A stretch of DNA of 64,000 bases, taken from NCBI GenBank assembly GCA_964242115.1, contig CAXSZX010000001.1, positions 496,001 to 560,000 of the forward strand, written 5' to 3'. Shown piece after piece: positions 25,834-35,369 of the stretch (positions are counted from its first letter, which is position 1; each line of letters opens with the position of its first letter). The stretch comes from BOG-908 sp964242115. GTDB lineage: Bacteria; Pseudomonadota; Alphaproteobacteria; Acetobacterales; Acetobacteraceae. The position numbers and the translations under genes were made by a program. Below the pieces are notes generated by a model. That model worked only from the letters and a program-made list of their open reading frames with translations, was not told where the DNA came from and made no database searches.

Positions 25834-28800
25834 GAAAGGTCTCCCACGATGCGCCGAAAGGCGGCGGACACCCCATCTGCCACGGGCTGCACGCGCGCGG
25901 CTAGAGCGGCGTCGGGCCTATCCGCATCGGACAAGCGTGCGGGCAGACGCTCTGATCTTCCGGTGTGTCGGGCATCCCTGTCCGGCGGGTGTTCCGATGT
26001 GGCCGGATGTTGTTCCACGGCAATGTCCGGCCCAACCGAGTCCGGCGAGCGCGCCGGAAAGCGCTCTGGCGTCGCGTCCTGGGCAGCCGCACGCGGCCCG
26101 TGACCCTGCAGCGCTGGATGCATGCCTGACTTGGTGTGCGTCGCGTCGCCCCGTCCGTTTGGAAACCGCTCTGGATGCAGACGTGGCGCGTTGCCCAACA
26201 CGTGGTCGAGGGCGCGGTGCAGCTTGGCCACCACCGCGTCCGGGATGACGTCCGGCACCGCGCAGCCGAGGGTGATGCGCAGCAAGCCCTGAACCGCGCG
26301 CCACATCGCGTCCGCCTGGATCAGCAGCCGCGCGTCGTCCGGCGACAGCATGCCCGCCCGTGCCAGCCTGGCCAGTGCGATGCGGGTAATAGGCGAACCG
26401 GCGCCGGCGCCCGCGCCGCGCAGCTGCAGCGCCTGGGCGATGAACTCCACCTCCATCAGCCCGCCGCGCCGGTGCTTGACGTCCCAGGCGCCCGGGCGCG
26501 GCGTCTCTGCCAGCTGCCGCCTGCGCATGGCCAGCGTGTCGGGCAGCACGCAAGCCGGGTCGCCGTGCGCCAGCGCGGTGGCGATGGCGGCGGCCACCCG
26601 GGCGCGCAGCCCCGCCGGCCCGGCCACCACCCGCGCGCGGGTCAGCGCCAGGCGCTCCCACGTCCAGGCGCTCTCCCGCTGGTAGCGGGCGAACGCGGGC
26701 AGCGACACGGCGACCGGGCCTTTGCCGCCGGACGGGCGCAGCCGCATGTCCACCTCGTAAAGCTTGCCGTCCCGTGTGGGCACGGTGAGTGCGGCCACCA
26801 CCGCCTGCGCCGCGCGGGCAAAGTATTGGCTGGGCGCCTGGCGAACCGGCCCCCTGCTCTCCTGGGCGTCGTCCGGGTGGTCGTAGATCAGCATCAGGTC
26901 TAGGTCAGAGCCGGCCATCATCTCGCGGCTGCCCGCCTTGCCGAGGGCCACCACCACCATGCCGCTGCCCGCCAGCCTGCCGTAGCGGCGCACGTGGTCG
27001 CGCAGGACCAGCGGCAGGATCTGGCCGATGGCGGCTTCGGCCAGCGCGGTGCGCGCCGTGCCGGCCGCGTCCTGGTCGATGCGCCCGTCGAGCTCTGCCA
27101 CCGCCAGGCGGAACTCCTCGCCGCGGACGAACCGGCTGGCGATGGCCAGCGCCTCGTCCGGCGCGCGCGCGTCGTGCAGTTGGGCCGCCAGCGCGCGGCC
27201 GGGTACCGGGTCGACGTCCTGCGGCGCCATCAGGCCTTCGATCGCGGCGGGCACGCTGGCCAGGTGGTCGGCCAGCGAGGGGGCCGCACCCAGCACGTCG
27301 CCCAGGCGGTCGAGCAGCGCCGGGTTGTGGCGCAGCAACGAGAAGATCTGCACGCCGGCGGGCAGGCGGTAGACGAACTCGTCCAGCCTGGCCCAGGCGG
27401 CGTGCGGGCTGGGCTGGCGGTCGATCACCTCTCGCAGCGCCGGCAGCAGCTCGCGCAGCAGGCCACGGGCACGCTCGGTGCGCAGGGCGCGCGGCCGGCC
27501 GGCGAGCCAGGACTGCCAGACGGGCGTGGTCCCGCTTTCCTCCGGATGCAGCTGTGGCTGCTCCTGCATCGGCGGCTCGGCAGTGTCCGGCACTGTTTCG
27601 GGCTGGGCGAGCACGCCGGAGAAGATGGCGTGCACCCGGTCCATGTGGCCCGCCAGCACCGTAGTGAAGCAGTCAGCCTCCGCGTCAGCGGCCTGCAGGT
27701 CACCTGCTCCGCTCCGGTCCAGGGTCGCGCCGGCATCGTCAGTCTGGCTACGCGCGCCGCACCCGGCCATGAAGGCGGCGAACGCCGCCAGGCCCGCTGT
27801 CGTGTCCGGCAGGCTGTGGGTCTGCCGGTCGTGCACCATCTGCAGCCGGTGCTCGGTCCGGCGCAGCAGGGCGTAGGCGCCGGCCAGCGTGGCGGCGGTC
27901 TCTGCCGGCAGGTGGCCGGCGTCGGCCAAAGCTGCCAGCGCGTCGCAGGTGGCCGCGCAGCGCAGCGCCGGGTTGCGGCCGCCCCAAACCAGCTGCAGCG
28001 TCTGGGCGCAGAACTCCACCTCTCTGATGCCGCCCTGGCCCAGCTTGAGGTCGCGGCCCAGCAGACGCTCTGCCGGCGTATCGCCCGAGGGCGACGGCCG
28101 GGCCTCGTCCATGCGGCGTTTCATCGCGCGGATGTCGGCGATGGCGGCGAAGTCGAGGTGGCGGCGCCAGACGAACGGGCGGATCGCGTCGAGGAACCGC
28201 CGCCCCAGTGCCAGGTCGCCGGCCACCGGACGCGCCTTGATCATCGCCGCACGCTCCCAGGTCTGCGCGGCCCCCTCGTAGTACGCGAGCGCCGTCGGCA
28301 GCGAGACGGCGAGCGGCGTGGACGCTGGGTCCGGGCGCAGCCGCAGGTCGGTGCGGAAGACGTAGCCGCCGGCGTCGCGCGCCTGCATCAGGCCGACGAG
28401 GTCGCGCGCCAGCCGGGCGAAGGTGGCGGAGAGCGCGTCGGCGTTATAGGCATGCGGTTCGGGGTCGAAGACGAGGATGAGGTCCACATCGCTGGAAAAA
28501 TTGAGCTCGCGCGCTCCCAGTTTGCCCATCGCCAGCACCGTCAGGCCGGAGCCGCGCGACGGCGCCGCCGGGTGGCGCAGGCGAAGCTCGCCGCGGTCGT
28601 GCGCGGCGCGCAGCAGGTGGGACGTGGCCACACGCAGCGCGCCTTCGGCCAGGTCGGACAGGGCGCCGGTCACCTGCGCCAGCGACCAAGCGCCGGAGAT
28701 GTCGGCGACCGCGGTGGCCAGGGCGACTTGGCGCTTGGCAGTGCGCAGGAGCGTGGCGGTCTGCGGGCGGGCGAGCGCGAGGGGCACGTCCGTCAGCGTG

Positions 28801-28919
28801 CCCAATGCCAGGTCGCAGACGGCGTCGGGCCCGTGGGAGATGATGGCGGCCAGGGTGGCGGGTTCGCGCTGTGCCAGGTCGGCGAGGTAAGGGCTGTGGG
28901 CGCGGAGGAAGGCAAGCAT
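25830..28919 (-). CDS. glnE: Bifunctional glutamine synthetase adenylyltransferase/adenylyl-removing enzyme
   Basis: Adds AMP to, or removes it from, glutamine synthetase in response to nitrogen status. 1,029 residues with two nucleotidyltransferase domains: GKLGARELNFSSDVDLILVFD and GKAGSREMMAGSDLDLMLIYD, each with the paired acidic residues. The AWTWERLALTRARVVAG and KHRRGGLMEVEFIAQALQL segments match the family. Near the C-terminus about 100 residues of low-complexity sequence (PERFPNGRGD, PERFPARSPDS, SERLPARLSDAD repeats) are inserted before the final VSAAFRRIVGDL; a smaller insert sits mid-protein. I chose ATG 28919. Confidence 0.95.
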   Translation of the reverse strand: MLAFLRAHSPYLADLAQREPATLAAIISHGPDAVCDLALGTLTDVPLALARPQTATLLRTAKRQVALATAVADISGAWSLAQVTGALSDLAEGALRVATSHLLRAAHDRGELRLRHPAAPSRGSGLTVLAMGKLGARELNFSSDVDLILVFDPEPHAYNADALSATFARLARDLVGLMQARDAGGYVFRTDLRLRPDPASTPLAVSLPTALAYYEGAAQTWERAAMIKARPVAGDLALGRRFLDAIRPFVWRRHLDFAAIADIRAMKRRMDEARPSPSGDTPAERLLGRDLKLGQGGIREVEFCAQTLQLVWGGRNPALRCAATCDALAALADAGHLPAETAATLAGAYALLRRTEHRLQMVHDRQTHSLPDTTAGLAAFAAFMAGCGARSQTDDAGATLDRSGAGDLQAADAEADCFTTVLAGHMDRVHAIFSGVLAQPETVPDTAEPPMQEQPQLHPEESGTTPVWQSWLAGRPRALRTERARGLLRELLPALREVIDRQPSPHAAWARLDEFVYRLPAGVQIFSLLRHNPALLDRLGDVLGAAPSLADHLASVPAAIEGLMAPQDVDPVPGRALAAQLHDARAPDEALAIASRFVRGEEFRLAVAELDGRIDQDAAGTARTALAEAAIGQILPLVLRDHVRRYGRLAGSGMVVVALGKAGSREMMAGSDLDLMLIYDHPDDAQESRGPVRQAPSQYFARAAQAVVAALTVPTRDGKLYEVDMRLRPSGGKGPVAVSLPAFARYQRESAWTWERLALTRARVVAGPAGLRARVAAAIATALAHGDPACVLPDTLAMRRRQLAETPRPGAWDVKHRRGGLMEVEFIAQALQLRGAGAGAGSPITRIALARLARAGMLSPDDARLLIQADAMWRAVQGLLRITLGCAVPDVIPDAVVAKLHRALDHVLGNAPRLHPERFPNGRGDATHTKSGMHPALQGHGPRAAAQDATPERFPARSPDSVGPDIAVEQHPATSEHPPDRDARHTGRSERLPARLSDADRPDAALAARVQPVADGVSAAFRRIVGDLS
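25905..26190 (-). repeat. Low-complexity expansion near the glnE 3' end
   Basis: Degenerate repeats encode ERFPNGRG/ERFPARSP/ERLPARLS-like units with D/P/H-rich spacers. The frame is preserved. Similar in style to the expansions in imuB. Confidence 0.6.
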
Positions 28920-28921
28920 AG

Positions 28922-29057
28922 AAGAGAAAGCAGTTCTTTTTTGAAAAAAAGAACCAAAAAACTTTTGCGTCCGCTGTCGCGCGCTCGTCGGACAGAACCG
29001 CGACAGCGCAAGCAAAAGCTTTCGGCTGCTTTTTTTCGAAAAAGAAGCGCCTGCCTT
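28922..29057. repeat. PHR intergenic repeat, copy 16 (B-to-A, type IV)
   Basis: Occupies the divergent glnE/AsmA gap. It has TGTCGCG next to the B arm and CGCGACAG next to the A arm. The A hairpin is GCTGC...GAAGC, imperfect. Its right edge adjoins the TTG start of the AsmA-like gene. Confidence 0.85.
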
Positions 29058-32000
29058 TGCTGAAGCTCCTCCACCTCATCGGTGAGTTCCTCCTCGGTGT
29101 TCTCCTGGTCGCCGCGGTCGCCGCGTGCCTGCTGGCCTGGCGCCTGTCCCAAGGCCCGATCGACGTCACCTCGTTCGTCCGCAGCGCCCAGCCGCGTGTC
29201 GCCACGCCCGACCTGCACGTGGTGGTGGGCCAGGCCGCGCTCTCCTGGGCCGGCTGGCACGCAGCGGGCGCGCCGCTGGTGGTTGCCGCCCGCAACGTCG
29301 TCGTCGGCAGCGCGGACGGCAGCATTTCGGTGGATGTGCGCCAGGCGAAGGTCGCCCTGTCGGTCTCGCAACTGCTTCTGGCGCGCGTCGTCCCGCGCAG
29401 CGTGTCGGTGGACGGGGCCGTCGTGGTGGTGCGCCTCGGGCCGGGCGGCAAGCTGCCGGGCGCGGGTGGGCTGCCGCGCGGCGGCGCAGGCACGTCGTCC
29501 GGCTACGGCACGGCGCCGCCCTGGCTCGCAGGCTTGCGCAGCCTCGCGGTGCACCAGGCGACCGTGACGGTGTCCGGCGCGCTGCCCGGCAGCGTGGTGC
29601 TGGCCAGGCGCCTGGATCTGGACGTGACGCGCCAGGCGGACGGGGCCGTCGCCGGCAGCGCACACGTGGCGCTGCAGACGGGCGCGGTGCAGGACACAGT
29701 GGACGTGCACGCGGCGACGCAGGACGGCGGCACCCGGGTGACGCTCACCACCGGCGCCGTCTCGCCGGCGGCGCTGGCCGGCCTGGCGCCGGGCCTGGCC
29801 GCGCTGAGCATGCTGGACGCGCCGGTGCGGCTGACCGCCGAGGCCGAGCTCGGCCCCGCGCTGCAGTTCACCGGCGGCCGGTTGGACGTGGCGGCAGGGG
29901 CCGGGGTGCTGCGGGCCGGACAGGGCAGCGTGGCGCTGGCCAGCCTGGCCGCCACGCTCACCGTGCGGCCGGACGAGGCCAGGCTGGACTCCCTGCGGCT
30001 CGCTCTGGCGCCGGCCAGCGGCCCGGGCACCACCGGCATGAAGCCGCCGGTGCTGACTGCCAGCGCCACCGCCACGCGCCAGGCCGGAAAGCTGCACGCC
30101 AGCTTCACCGCCGCCATCGACGAAGCGGCGCTGGCCGACCTGCCGTATTACTGGCCGGAGGGCACCGGCGGCGGCGCGCGGTCCTGGCTGGTGCAGAACA
30201 TGCCCGTCGGGCAGGCGCACGGCGCCCAGGTGGCCGGCACGCTGGACGGCGCGGCGGACGGCACTGGCCTGGTGCTGACCGCGCTTTCCGGCGGGCTGGA
30301 CGCCGACGACGTCACCCTGTTCTGGCTGCGGCCGGTCCCGCCGCTGGAACACGGCCGCGCCCACCTGGTGCTGCAGGGCCCCGACGCCCTGCTGGTGACG
30401 ATGGACCGCGGCGGCCAGAACAACCTCGAGCTGACCCCTGGCTCGTCGATCCGCATCACCGGCCTGTCGCAGCCGGACCAGTTCGGCGACATCGATGTGG
30501 GCCTCTCCGGCCCCCTGCCGGACGCACTCGGCCTGCTGAACCACCCGCGGCTGGGCCTGATCGCGCGCAGCGGCATAGACGTGGTGGGTGCGACCGGTGC
30601 CGCGTCCGCGCGCCTGACGATGCGGGTCCCGCTGGAGGACCGGGTGACGATGGACCAGATCGGCGTCGGCGCCACCGTCAAGCTGACCGACGTGCATCTG
30701 GGCCGCATCGCCGCCGGCCGCAACCTGGACCATGCCGACATGTCGCTCAAGGTCACCAGCGACAGCCTGACGGCGGCCGGCACCGGCGAGGTGGCAGGCA
30801 TTCCGGCCAAGATGGGCCTGATGCTGGATTTCCGCGCAGGCAAGCCGGACCAGGTGCTGCAGCACGTGACCGCGAGCGGCACGGCCACCCCGGCCCAGCT
30901 GAGTGCGGCGGGCCTGCCGCCGGGTGCGGTGCACGTGCTGACCGGCGGGCAGGCCGGCCTGTCGGTGGACTACCAGGGGCTGCGGGACGGCACCGCCACG
31001 CTGCAGGTGAACGCCGACCTTGCCCAGGCGGGCGTGGCGCTGCCGCTCGGCTGGTCCAAGCCGGCCGGCCAGGCAGCCTCGATCGGCGGGCGGGTGATGC
31101 TGGACCACGGCCGCCTGTCCGGCGTGGACAATTTGCATGCCGACGGACCCAACCTCGCCATCGTCAGCCGGGCGGAGCTCTCGCCGCAGGGCCGCACGCT
31201 GCGCCTCGACAGGCTGGAGTTCGGCCGCACCCAGGCGCACGGCCAGGTAAGTTTTCCGTCCGACTCGCACACCCCGCTGCAGGTAGACCTGTCCGGGCCG
31301 ATGCTGGACCTCTCGCCGTTGCTCGACCCGGCGCCAAAAGCCGGCGCCCCGAAGCCAGCGCAGCCTGAGCCTGCGCCCGCGCAGCCCGAGAAACCCGGCC
31401 AGCCCTGGGCGGCCAGGCTGAGCTTCGACCAGGTGCAGCTCTCGCGCGGCAGGACAGTGGCGCCGTTCAGCCTGGACGGCGCCGATGACGGGCTGCGCAT
31501 CCTGCACGGCCAGGTGCGTGCCGGCACCGCCGGCGAGCTGCTGGCCAGCATCACGCCCCGGCCGGGCGGCCGCGACGTCTCCATCCAGGCGGCCGATGCC
31601 GGGCTGGTGCTACGCGCGCTGGGTGTTGCCGACAACCTGGCCGGCGGACGCCTGCAGATGACCGGCGCCTACGACGACACCAGGCCCGGCTCGCCGCTGA
31701 CCGGCACCACCACGCTGTCCGAGTTCAACATGCGCGACGCGCCCGCGATCGGCCGGCTGCTGCAGGGGATGACGCTGTACGGGCTGGTGGACCTGCTGCA
31801 CGGGCCGGGGCTGCACTTCTCCAAGCTGATCGCACCGTTCCGTTGGCAGGACGACGAGCTGGAGCTGACCAACGCGCGGGCGTTTTCGCCGTCCCTGGGG
31901 CTGACGGCAAAGGGCGACATCGACCTGCGCCGGCGCGTGGCCAACATCAGCGGCACGGTGGTGCCGGCGTATTTCTTCAACCAGTTGCTGGGAAATTTGC

Positions 32001-32173
32001 CGGTGATCGGGCGGGTGTTCTCGCCGGAGAAGGGCGGCGGGGTGTTCGCGGCGCGTTACTGGGTGCGGGGGCCGTTGAGCGATCCGCACGTCGGGGTGAA
32101 CCCGTTGTCGGCGCTGACGCCTGGGTTTCTCAGGGAGGGGTTTGGGGTGTTTGCGCCGAAGGCGGCGAAGTAA
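29057..32173 (+). CDS. AsmA/YhdP-like (DUF3971) envelope protein
   Basis: 1,038 residues: an N-terminal membrane anchor (LLHLIGEFLLGVLLVAAVAACLLAWRLSQGPIDV) and a very long beta-rich periplasmic region, as in YhdP/AsmA bridge-like proteins that help carry phospholipids between membranes. The C-terminal LSEFNMRDAPAIGRLLQGMTLYGLVDLL, DIDLRRRVANISGTVVPAYFFNQLLGNLPVIG and YWVRGPLSDPHVGVNPLSALTPGFLR are characteristic. The TTG at 29057 is the only start giving the whole anchor; GAAG in the PHR repeat lies about 11 nt upstream. A Pro/Ala-rich stretch interrupts the middle near residue 765. Confidence 0.88.
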   Translation: MLKLLHLIGEFLLGVLLVAAVAACLLAWRLSQGPIDVTSFVRSAQPRVATPDLHVVVGQAALSWAGWHAAGAPLVVAARNVVVGSADGSISVDVRQAKVALSVSQLLLARVVPRSVSVDGAVVVVRLGPGGKLPGAGGLPRGGAGTSSGYGTAPPWLAGLRSLAVHQATVTVSGALPGSVVLARRLDLDVTRQADGAVAGSAHVALQTGAVQDTVDVHAATQDGGTRVTLTTGAVSPAALAGLAPGLAALSMLDAPVRLTAEAELGPALQFTGGRLDVAAGAGVLRAGQGSVALASLAATLTVRPDEARLDSLRLALAPASGPGTTGMKPPVLTASATATRQAGKLHASFTAAIDEAALADLPYYWPEGTGGGARSWLVQNMPVGQAHGAQVAGTLDGAADGTGLVLTALSGGLDADDVTLFWLRPVPPLEHGRAHLVLQGPDALLVTMDRGGQNNLELTPGSSIRITGLSQPDQFGDIDVGLSGPLPDALGLLNHPRLGLIARSGIDVVGATGAASARLTMRVPLEDRVTMDQIGVGATVKLTDVHLGRIAAGRNLDHADMSLKVTSDSLTAAGTGEVAGIPAKMGLMLDFRAGKPDQVLQHVTASGTATPAQLSAAGLPPGAVHVLTGGQAGLSVDYQGLRDGTATLQVNADLAQAGVALPLGWSKPAGQAASIGGRVMLDHGRLSGVDNLHADGPNLAIVSRAELSPQGRTLRLDRLEFGRTQAHGQVSFPSDSHTPLQVDLSGPMLDLSPLLDPAPKAGAPKPAQPEPAPAQPEKPGQPWAARLSFDQVQLSRGRTVAPFSLDGADDGLRILHGQVRAGTAGELLASITPRPGGRDVSIQAADAGLVLRALGVADNLAGGRLQMTGAYDDTRPGSPLTGTTTLSEFNMRDAPAIGRLLQGMTLYGLVDLLHGPGLHFSKLIAPFRWQDDELELTNARAFSPSLGLTAKGDIDLRRRVANISGTVVPAYFFNQLLGNLPVIGRVFSPEKGGGVFAARYWVRGPLSDPHVGVNPLSALTPGFLREGFGVFAPKAAK

Positions 32174-32300
32174 GCAAGCAGTTCGTCTTTAAAAAAATAG
32201 CCAAAAACTTTTGCTTCCTTGAATACACGCGGAAGGAAGCTCAGCGACAGCAAGACCTGGAGTATTCCTTTGTTTTTTGACAAGCGGCAAAAAGCTCTCA
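32171..32300 (-). repeat. PHR intergenic repeat, copy 17 (B-to-A, degenerate)
   Basis: Begins with the AsmA stop codon (TAAGCAAGCAG). Both hairpins have decayed, and CAGCGACAGC replaces TCCGCGACAGC. Convergent gap. Confidence 0.65.
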
Positions 32301-32386
32301 TCGCACCAGCGAGCAGAAAGGGTGACCTTCAAACCGCTAAGCCGATTTTCTGGTCGCGAGACCGCGCGCTGCAGAACCTTCGCGGC

Positions 32387-33790
32387 CTACTGCGGTTGCG
32401 CAATTCGCGACGCGTCGATCGCCTTGAACCGGATGCCGGCGCCGCTCCAGGAGGCGTAGTCACTGACGGACTGCGCAGGTTGTGACGCAGGCGGATCGTA
32501 GCTCGGCGCCGTGTCGCCCTGCGCGCCGGTTCCCTGCACGTTGAGCGGCGCGCCGGTGAACGCCCAGTAGTCGTTGCGGGTGACCAGGGTGTTGCCGATC
32601 ATGCCGGTCAAGTCGGCGAATCCGGGGTCGTGCGGCGCGTTGCTTTCTGTGGCGTAGATGTTTCCCGACACGACGTTGTTCTGCAGTTGCTGGAAGCTGC
32701 CTTGCGGCATCTGGTCTGCCTCGTCCTGCTGGAACAGGCCGTCATCGGTGTCGCCGGTGCCGAGGTCGAAGATGTTGCCGGAGATCTTATTGTTGCTGCC
32801 GCCGTGGATTTCGAAGACGTCGGACATCGTGGGCGTGGCCTGGACGACGTTGCGGCTGACGGTGACGCCGGATGCGTTGTCGTCGAGGTAGATCCCCACG
32901 GCGTGCGTCGCGGACGAGGAGCCCACGCCCATGACGAGGTTCATGGTGATGGCAATGCCGGTAGTGGAGATCTGGCTGCGGCCAAGCACGTAGATGGCGC
33001 CGCTGTCCTCACTCATCGCGTCCGTCCCGATCAGCCCGTTGAAGGCGATGGTGGCATTATCGTTCTGCGTGTCGGTGCTGCCGGGCGGGTCGAAATCCGT
33101 CAGACTGATTCCGGCGCCGGCGGTGTTCATGATCACGTTGTGTTCGATGATGCTGGCCGAGGTGCCGTGCAGCCAGATGGCGCCCAGCGTGCCTGCTGCC
33201 ATGTCGCCGTTGAGGACCGTGTAGGTGATGCTGTCGTTGGCAGAACCGTCCTTGGCTTCGATTGCGCTGTTCGTGGCGTTGGTGATCGTGCTGCGGGTGA
33301 CCGTGCTGAGGCTGGTTGCGTCGAACAGGACGGCCTGGCCGATCTCGGTGAAGCTGGCTTCAACGACCCTGACCTGCGTGCTGTTGAGCAGGGAGATCGC
33401 GACGCTGCTGCCGTCGCCCTGAAACGCCAGGCCGGACAGCGTGATCGACGATGCGCCCGCCACGCTGAACGATCCCACGACCGTGGCAGTGCCGGGGCGG
33501 GCCGCGATCGTCAGCCCGTTATCAGCCGGCCCGAGCCTGTCGGTTTCCGTGTAGGTGCCAGGTTCGACGTTGACGCGGTGCGAGCCGGCGGCCTCGGCCG
33601 CGGCGATCCCCTGCGCAATTGTGGCGTAGCGGCTGCTGCCGCCGACACGGATGGCCGGTGCACCGGCGGCTGCGTCCACCCCGGCGGCGGACGCCGGGCC
33701 GGCTGACGTTCCAGCCGCGCCCACAACGCATACGATGGCACATACGCAGGCGCCGTAACGGGCTTTTGCCAACATCGCTGCCCTGCCCAT
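32387..33790 (-). CDS. Secreted right-handed parallel beta-helix protein
   Basis: 467 residues with a signal peptide (ARYGACVCAIVCVVGAAGTSAGPASA) and repeated beta-helix rungs such as ITLSGLAFQGDG, SIIEHNVIMNTAGAGI, GIYLDDNASGVTVSRNVV and FEIHGGSNNKISGNIFDL. Such folds occur in polysaccharide lyases, epimerases and surface proteins; no catalytic residues could be assigned. I chose ATG 33790 because GGAG lies 6 nt upstream. Divergent to a paralogue at 34007. Probably acts on, or binds, the extracellular polysaccharide. Confidence 0.8.
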   Translation of the reverse strand: MGRAAMLAKARYGACVCAIVCVVGAAGTSAGPASAAGVDAAAGAPAIRVGGSSRYATIAQGIAAAEAAGSHRVNVEPGTYTETDRLGPADNGLTIAARPGTATVVGSFSVAGASSITLSGLAFQGDGSSVAISLLNSTQVRVVEASFTEIGQAVLFDATSLSTVTRSTITNATNSAIEAKDGSANDSITYTVLNGDMAAGTLGAIWLHGTSASIIEHNVIMNTAGAGISLTDFDPPGSTDTQNDNATIAFNGLIGTDAMSEDSGAIYVLGRSQISTTGIAITMNLVMGVGSSSATHAVGIYLDDNASGVTVSRNVVQATPTMSDVFEIHGGSNNKISGNIFDLGTGDTDDGLFQQDEADQMPQGSFQQLQNNVVSGNIYATESNAPHDPGFADLTGMIGNTLVTRNDYWAFTGAPLNVQGTGAQGDTAPSYDPPASQPAQSVSDYASWSGAGIRFKAIDASRIAQPQ

Positions 33791-34006
33791 CAACATCTCC
33801 GTCTCAGCCGCCGGCGGCACGCCGGGTTTATGCGCGCGGAGCATGGCCGATCCCGCTCCTCCGGACGACGACGCCTCCGGTCAGCCAGCAAACGATTGCG
33901 GCCTACTCCCACCTCCGCAGAGACTGCGACATCGTAACAAACTACTGCTTGCTGTATGCAACCCAAAGTGATTACTCGACCCGTTTATCAATTCAAGGTT
34001 GAATTA

Positions 34007-35233
34007 ATGCGGTTGGTTTTCGCCTTTGTGTTCGGGTCGGTGCTTATCACGGCCGGGTCTGCCGCTGCGCAGACTCCCACCTTCTTCGTCGCCCCAACCG
34101 GCGCCGACGCCAACAACGGCACCACTTACGCGACCCCCTTCCAGACCCTCGAGCGTGCCCAGACAGCGATGCAGCAGGCAGGCACCGGTCCGGCGATCAC
34201 CTACCTCGAAGGTGGCACCTACCTCAGGAGCCAGGCGTTGAACCTGTCCGGCTACGACGACCAGAACAAGTCCTGGCTTGCCTATCCAGGCCAGCAGCCG
34301 TTGCTGGAAGGCAGCGGCGCCACCAGCCAGGCCGTGGTGATCAACGGCTTTCCGGGCATCACCATCCAGGGCCTGACCATCGACCGGTTCACCACCAGCG
34401 GCATCTTTGCTCAGTATGCCAGCGCCTTGGTGATCACCGGCAACACCATCGAGAACGTCACCTCGCCGGACTGGCGGACCAACACGCTCGGTGCCAGCAT
34501 CTTCCTGCTCAACGTGCAGAACTCGCAGGTCAGCAAAAACATAATCCTCAACAACACCTACACCGGCATCCAGGTGAACGCCGGCGGGGCTGGGCAGACC
34601 AACTCCAACACGGTCGTCGAGGGCAACACCGTCACCAACGTCTGCACCGCGGTGGTGGATTGCGGCGCCATCTACCTGCGCGACGTGGGCCACCAGAGCA
34701 CCGGCGAAGTGGTGAGCGGCAACACCGTCAACGGCTTCGGCCCAGCAGCCAACTCCACCAAGGGCATCTACCTCGACGACGAGCAGTCCAACGTGACACT
34801 GACGCGCAACACCATCTTCGGCTCAGGAACCTACGCGTTCCAGATCCATGGCGGCGGCGGCAACATGTTCGTCAACAACATCTTCGACCTCACCGCTCTG
34901 ATGAAGCTGGCGCTCTACCAGGACGACGTGACTTCCGGCTTCCCGAACTACGGCATGAACGGCAACGTGTTCACCAAGAACATCGTCTACTCGGCCGCCA
35001 CGCCGCCGGGCACGCTGTGGGACTACCTCAACGGGTCGGGCGGATCGATCGCGCTGCCCGCAGTGTCGCAGAACATCTACCACGACGCGCCGCGCGCGCT
35101 GGTTAACGCCGGCACGATCGTCGACGCGGCGCCGCTGTTCGAACGTCCGCTGTTCTACAACCCGGCTAAGCACATTTACCTGTTGAAGGCGGCGTCACCT
35201 GCTTTGCCGCTTGGCTTCCTGCAAAGCCAGTGA
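34007..35233 (+). CDS. Secreted right-handed parallel beta-helix protein (paralogue)
   Basis: 408 residues with signal peptide LVFAFVFGSVLITAGSAAAQ and beta-helix rungs GITIQGLTIDRFTTSGI, NTIENVTS, GIYLDDEQSNVTLTRNTI and FQIHGGGGNMFVNNIFDL. Order and wording of the rungs parallel the protein on the opposite strand, showing common ancestry. The start FVAPTGADANNGTTYATPFQTLERA resembles the N-terminal part of DUF1565-type proteins. The enzymatic activity is unknown. Confidence 0.8.
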   Translation: MRLVFAFVFGSVLITAGSAAAQTPTFFVAPTGADANNGTTYATPFQTLERAQTAMQQAGTGPAITYLEGGTYLRSQALNLSGYDDQNKSWLAYPGQQPLLEGSGATSQAVVINGFPGITIQGLTIDRFTTSGIFAQYASALVITGNTIENVTSPDWRTNTLGASIFLLNVQNSQVSKNIILNNTYTGIQVNAGGAGQTNSNTVVEGNTVTNVCTAVVDCGAIYLRDVGHQSTGEVVSGNTVNGFGPAANSTKGIYLDDEQSNVTLTRNTIFGSGTYAFQIHGGGGNMFVNNIFDLTALMKLALYQDDVTSGFPNYGMNGNVFTKNIVYSAATPPGTLWDYLNGSGGSIALPAVSQNIYHDAPRALVNAGTIVDAAPLFERPLFYNPAKHIYLLKAASPALPLGFLQSQ

Positions 35234-35234
35234 G

Positions 35235-35366
35235 GCGAAAGCAAAAGGTTTTTGAAAAAAGCCCAAAAGACATTTGTTCCCTTGGTGCACGCTGCCGGAA
35301 GATACCGCGACAGCAGGACCAAAAGTCTTTTGCTTCTTTTCTTCAGAAAAGAAGGCCTTGCTTTCT
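35235..35366 (-). repeat. PHR intergenic repeat, copy 18 (B-to-A, type I)
   Basis: Convergent gap between a beta-helix gene and the deacetylase. The B arm is degenerate; the A hairpin is CTTCTTTTCTTC...GAAGG. Confidence 0.85.
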
Positions 35367-35369
35367 TCC

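Noticed and set aside
28793..31507. 904-codon minus-strand open frame
   Set aside because: Antisense to the AsmA-like gene and running through a PHR repeat.
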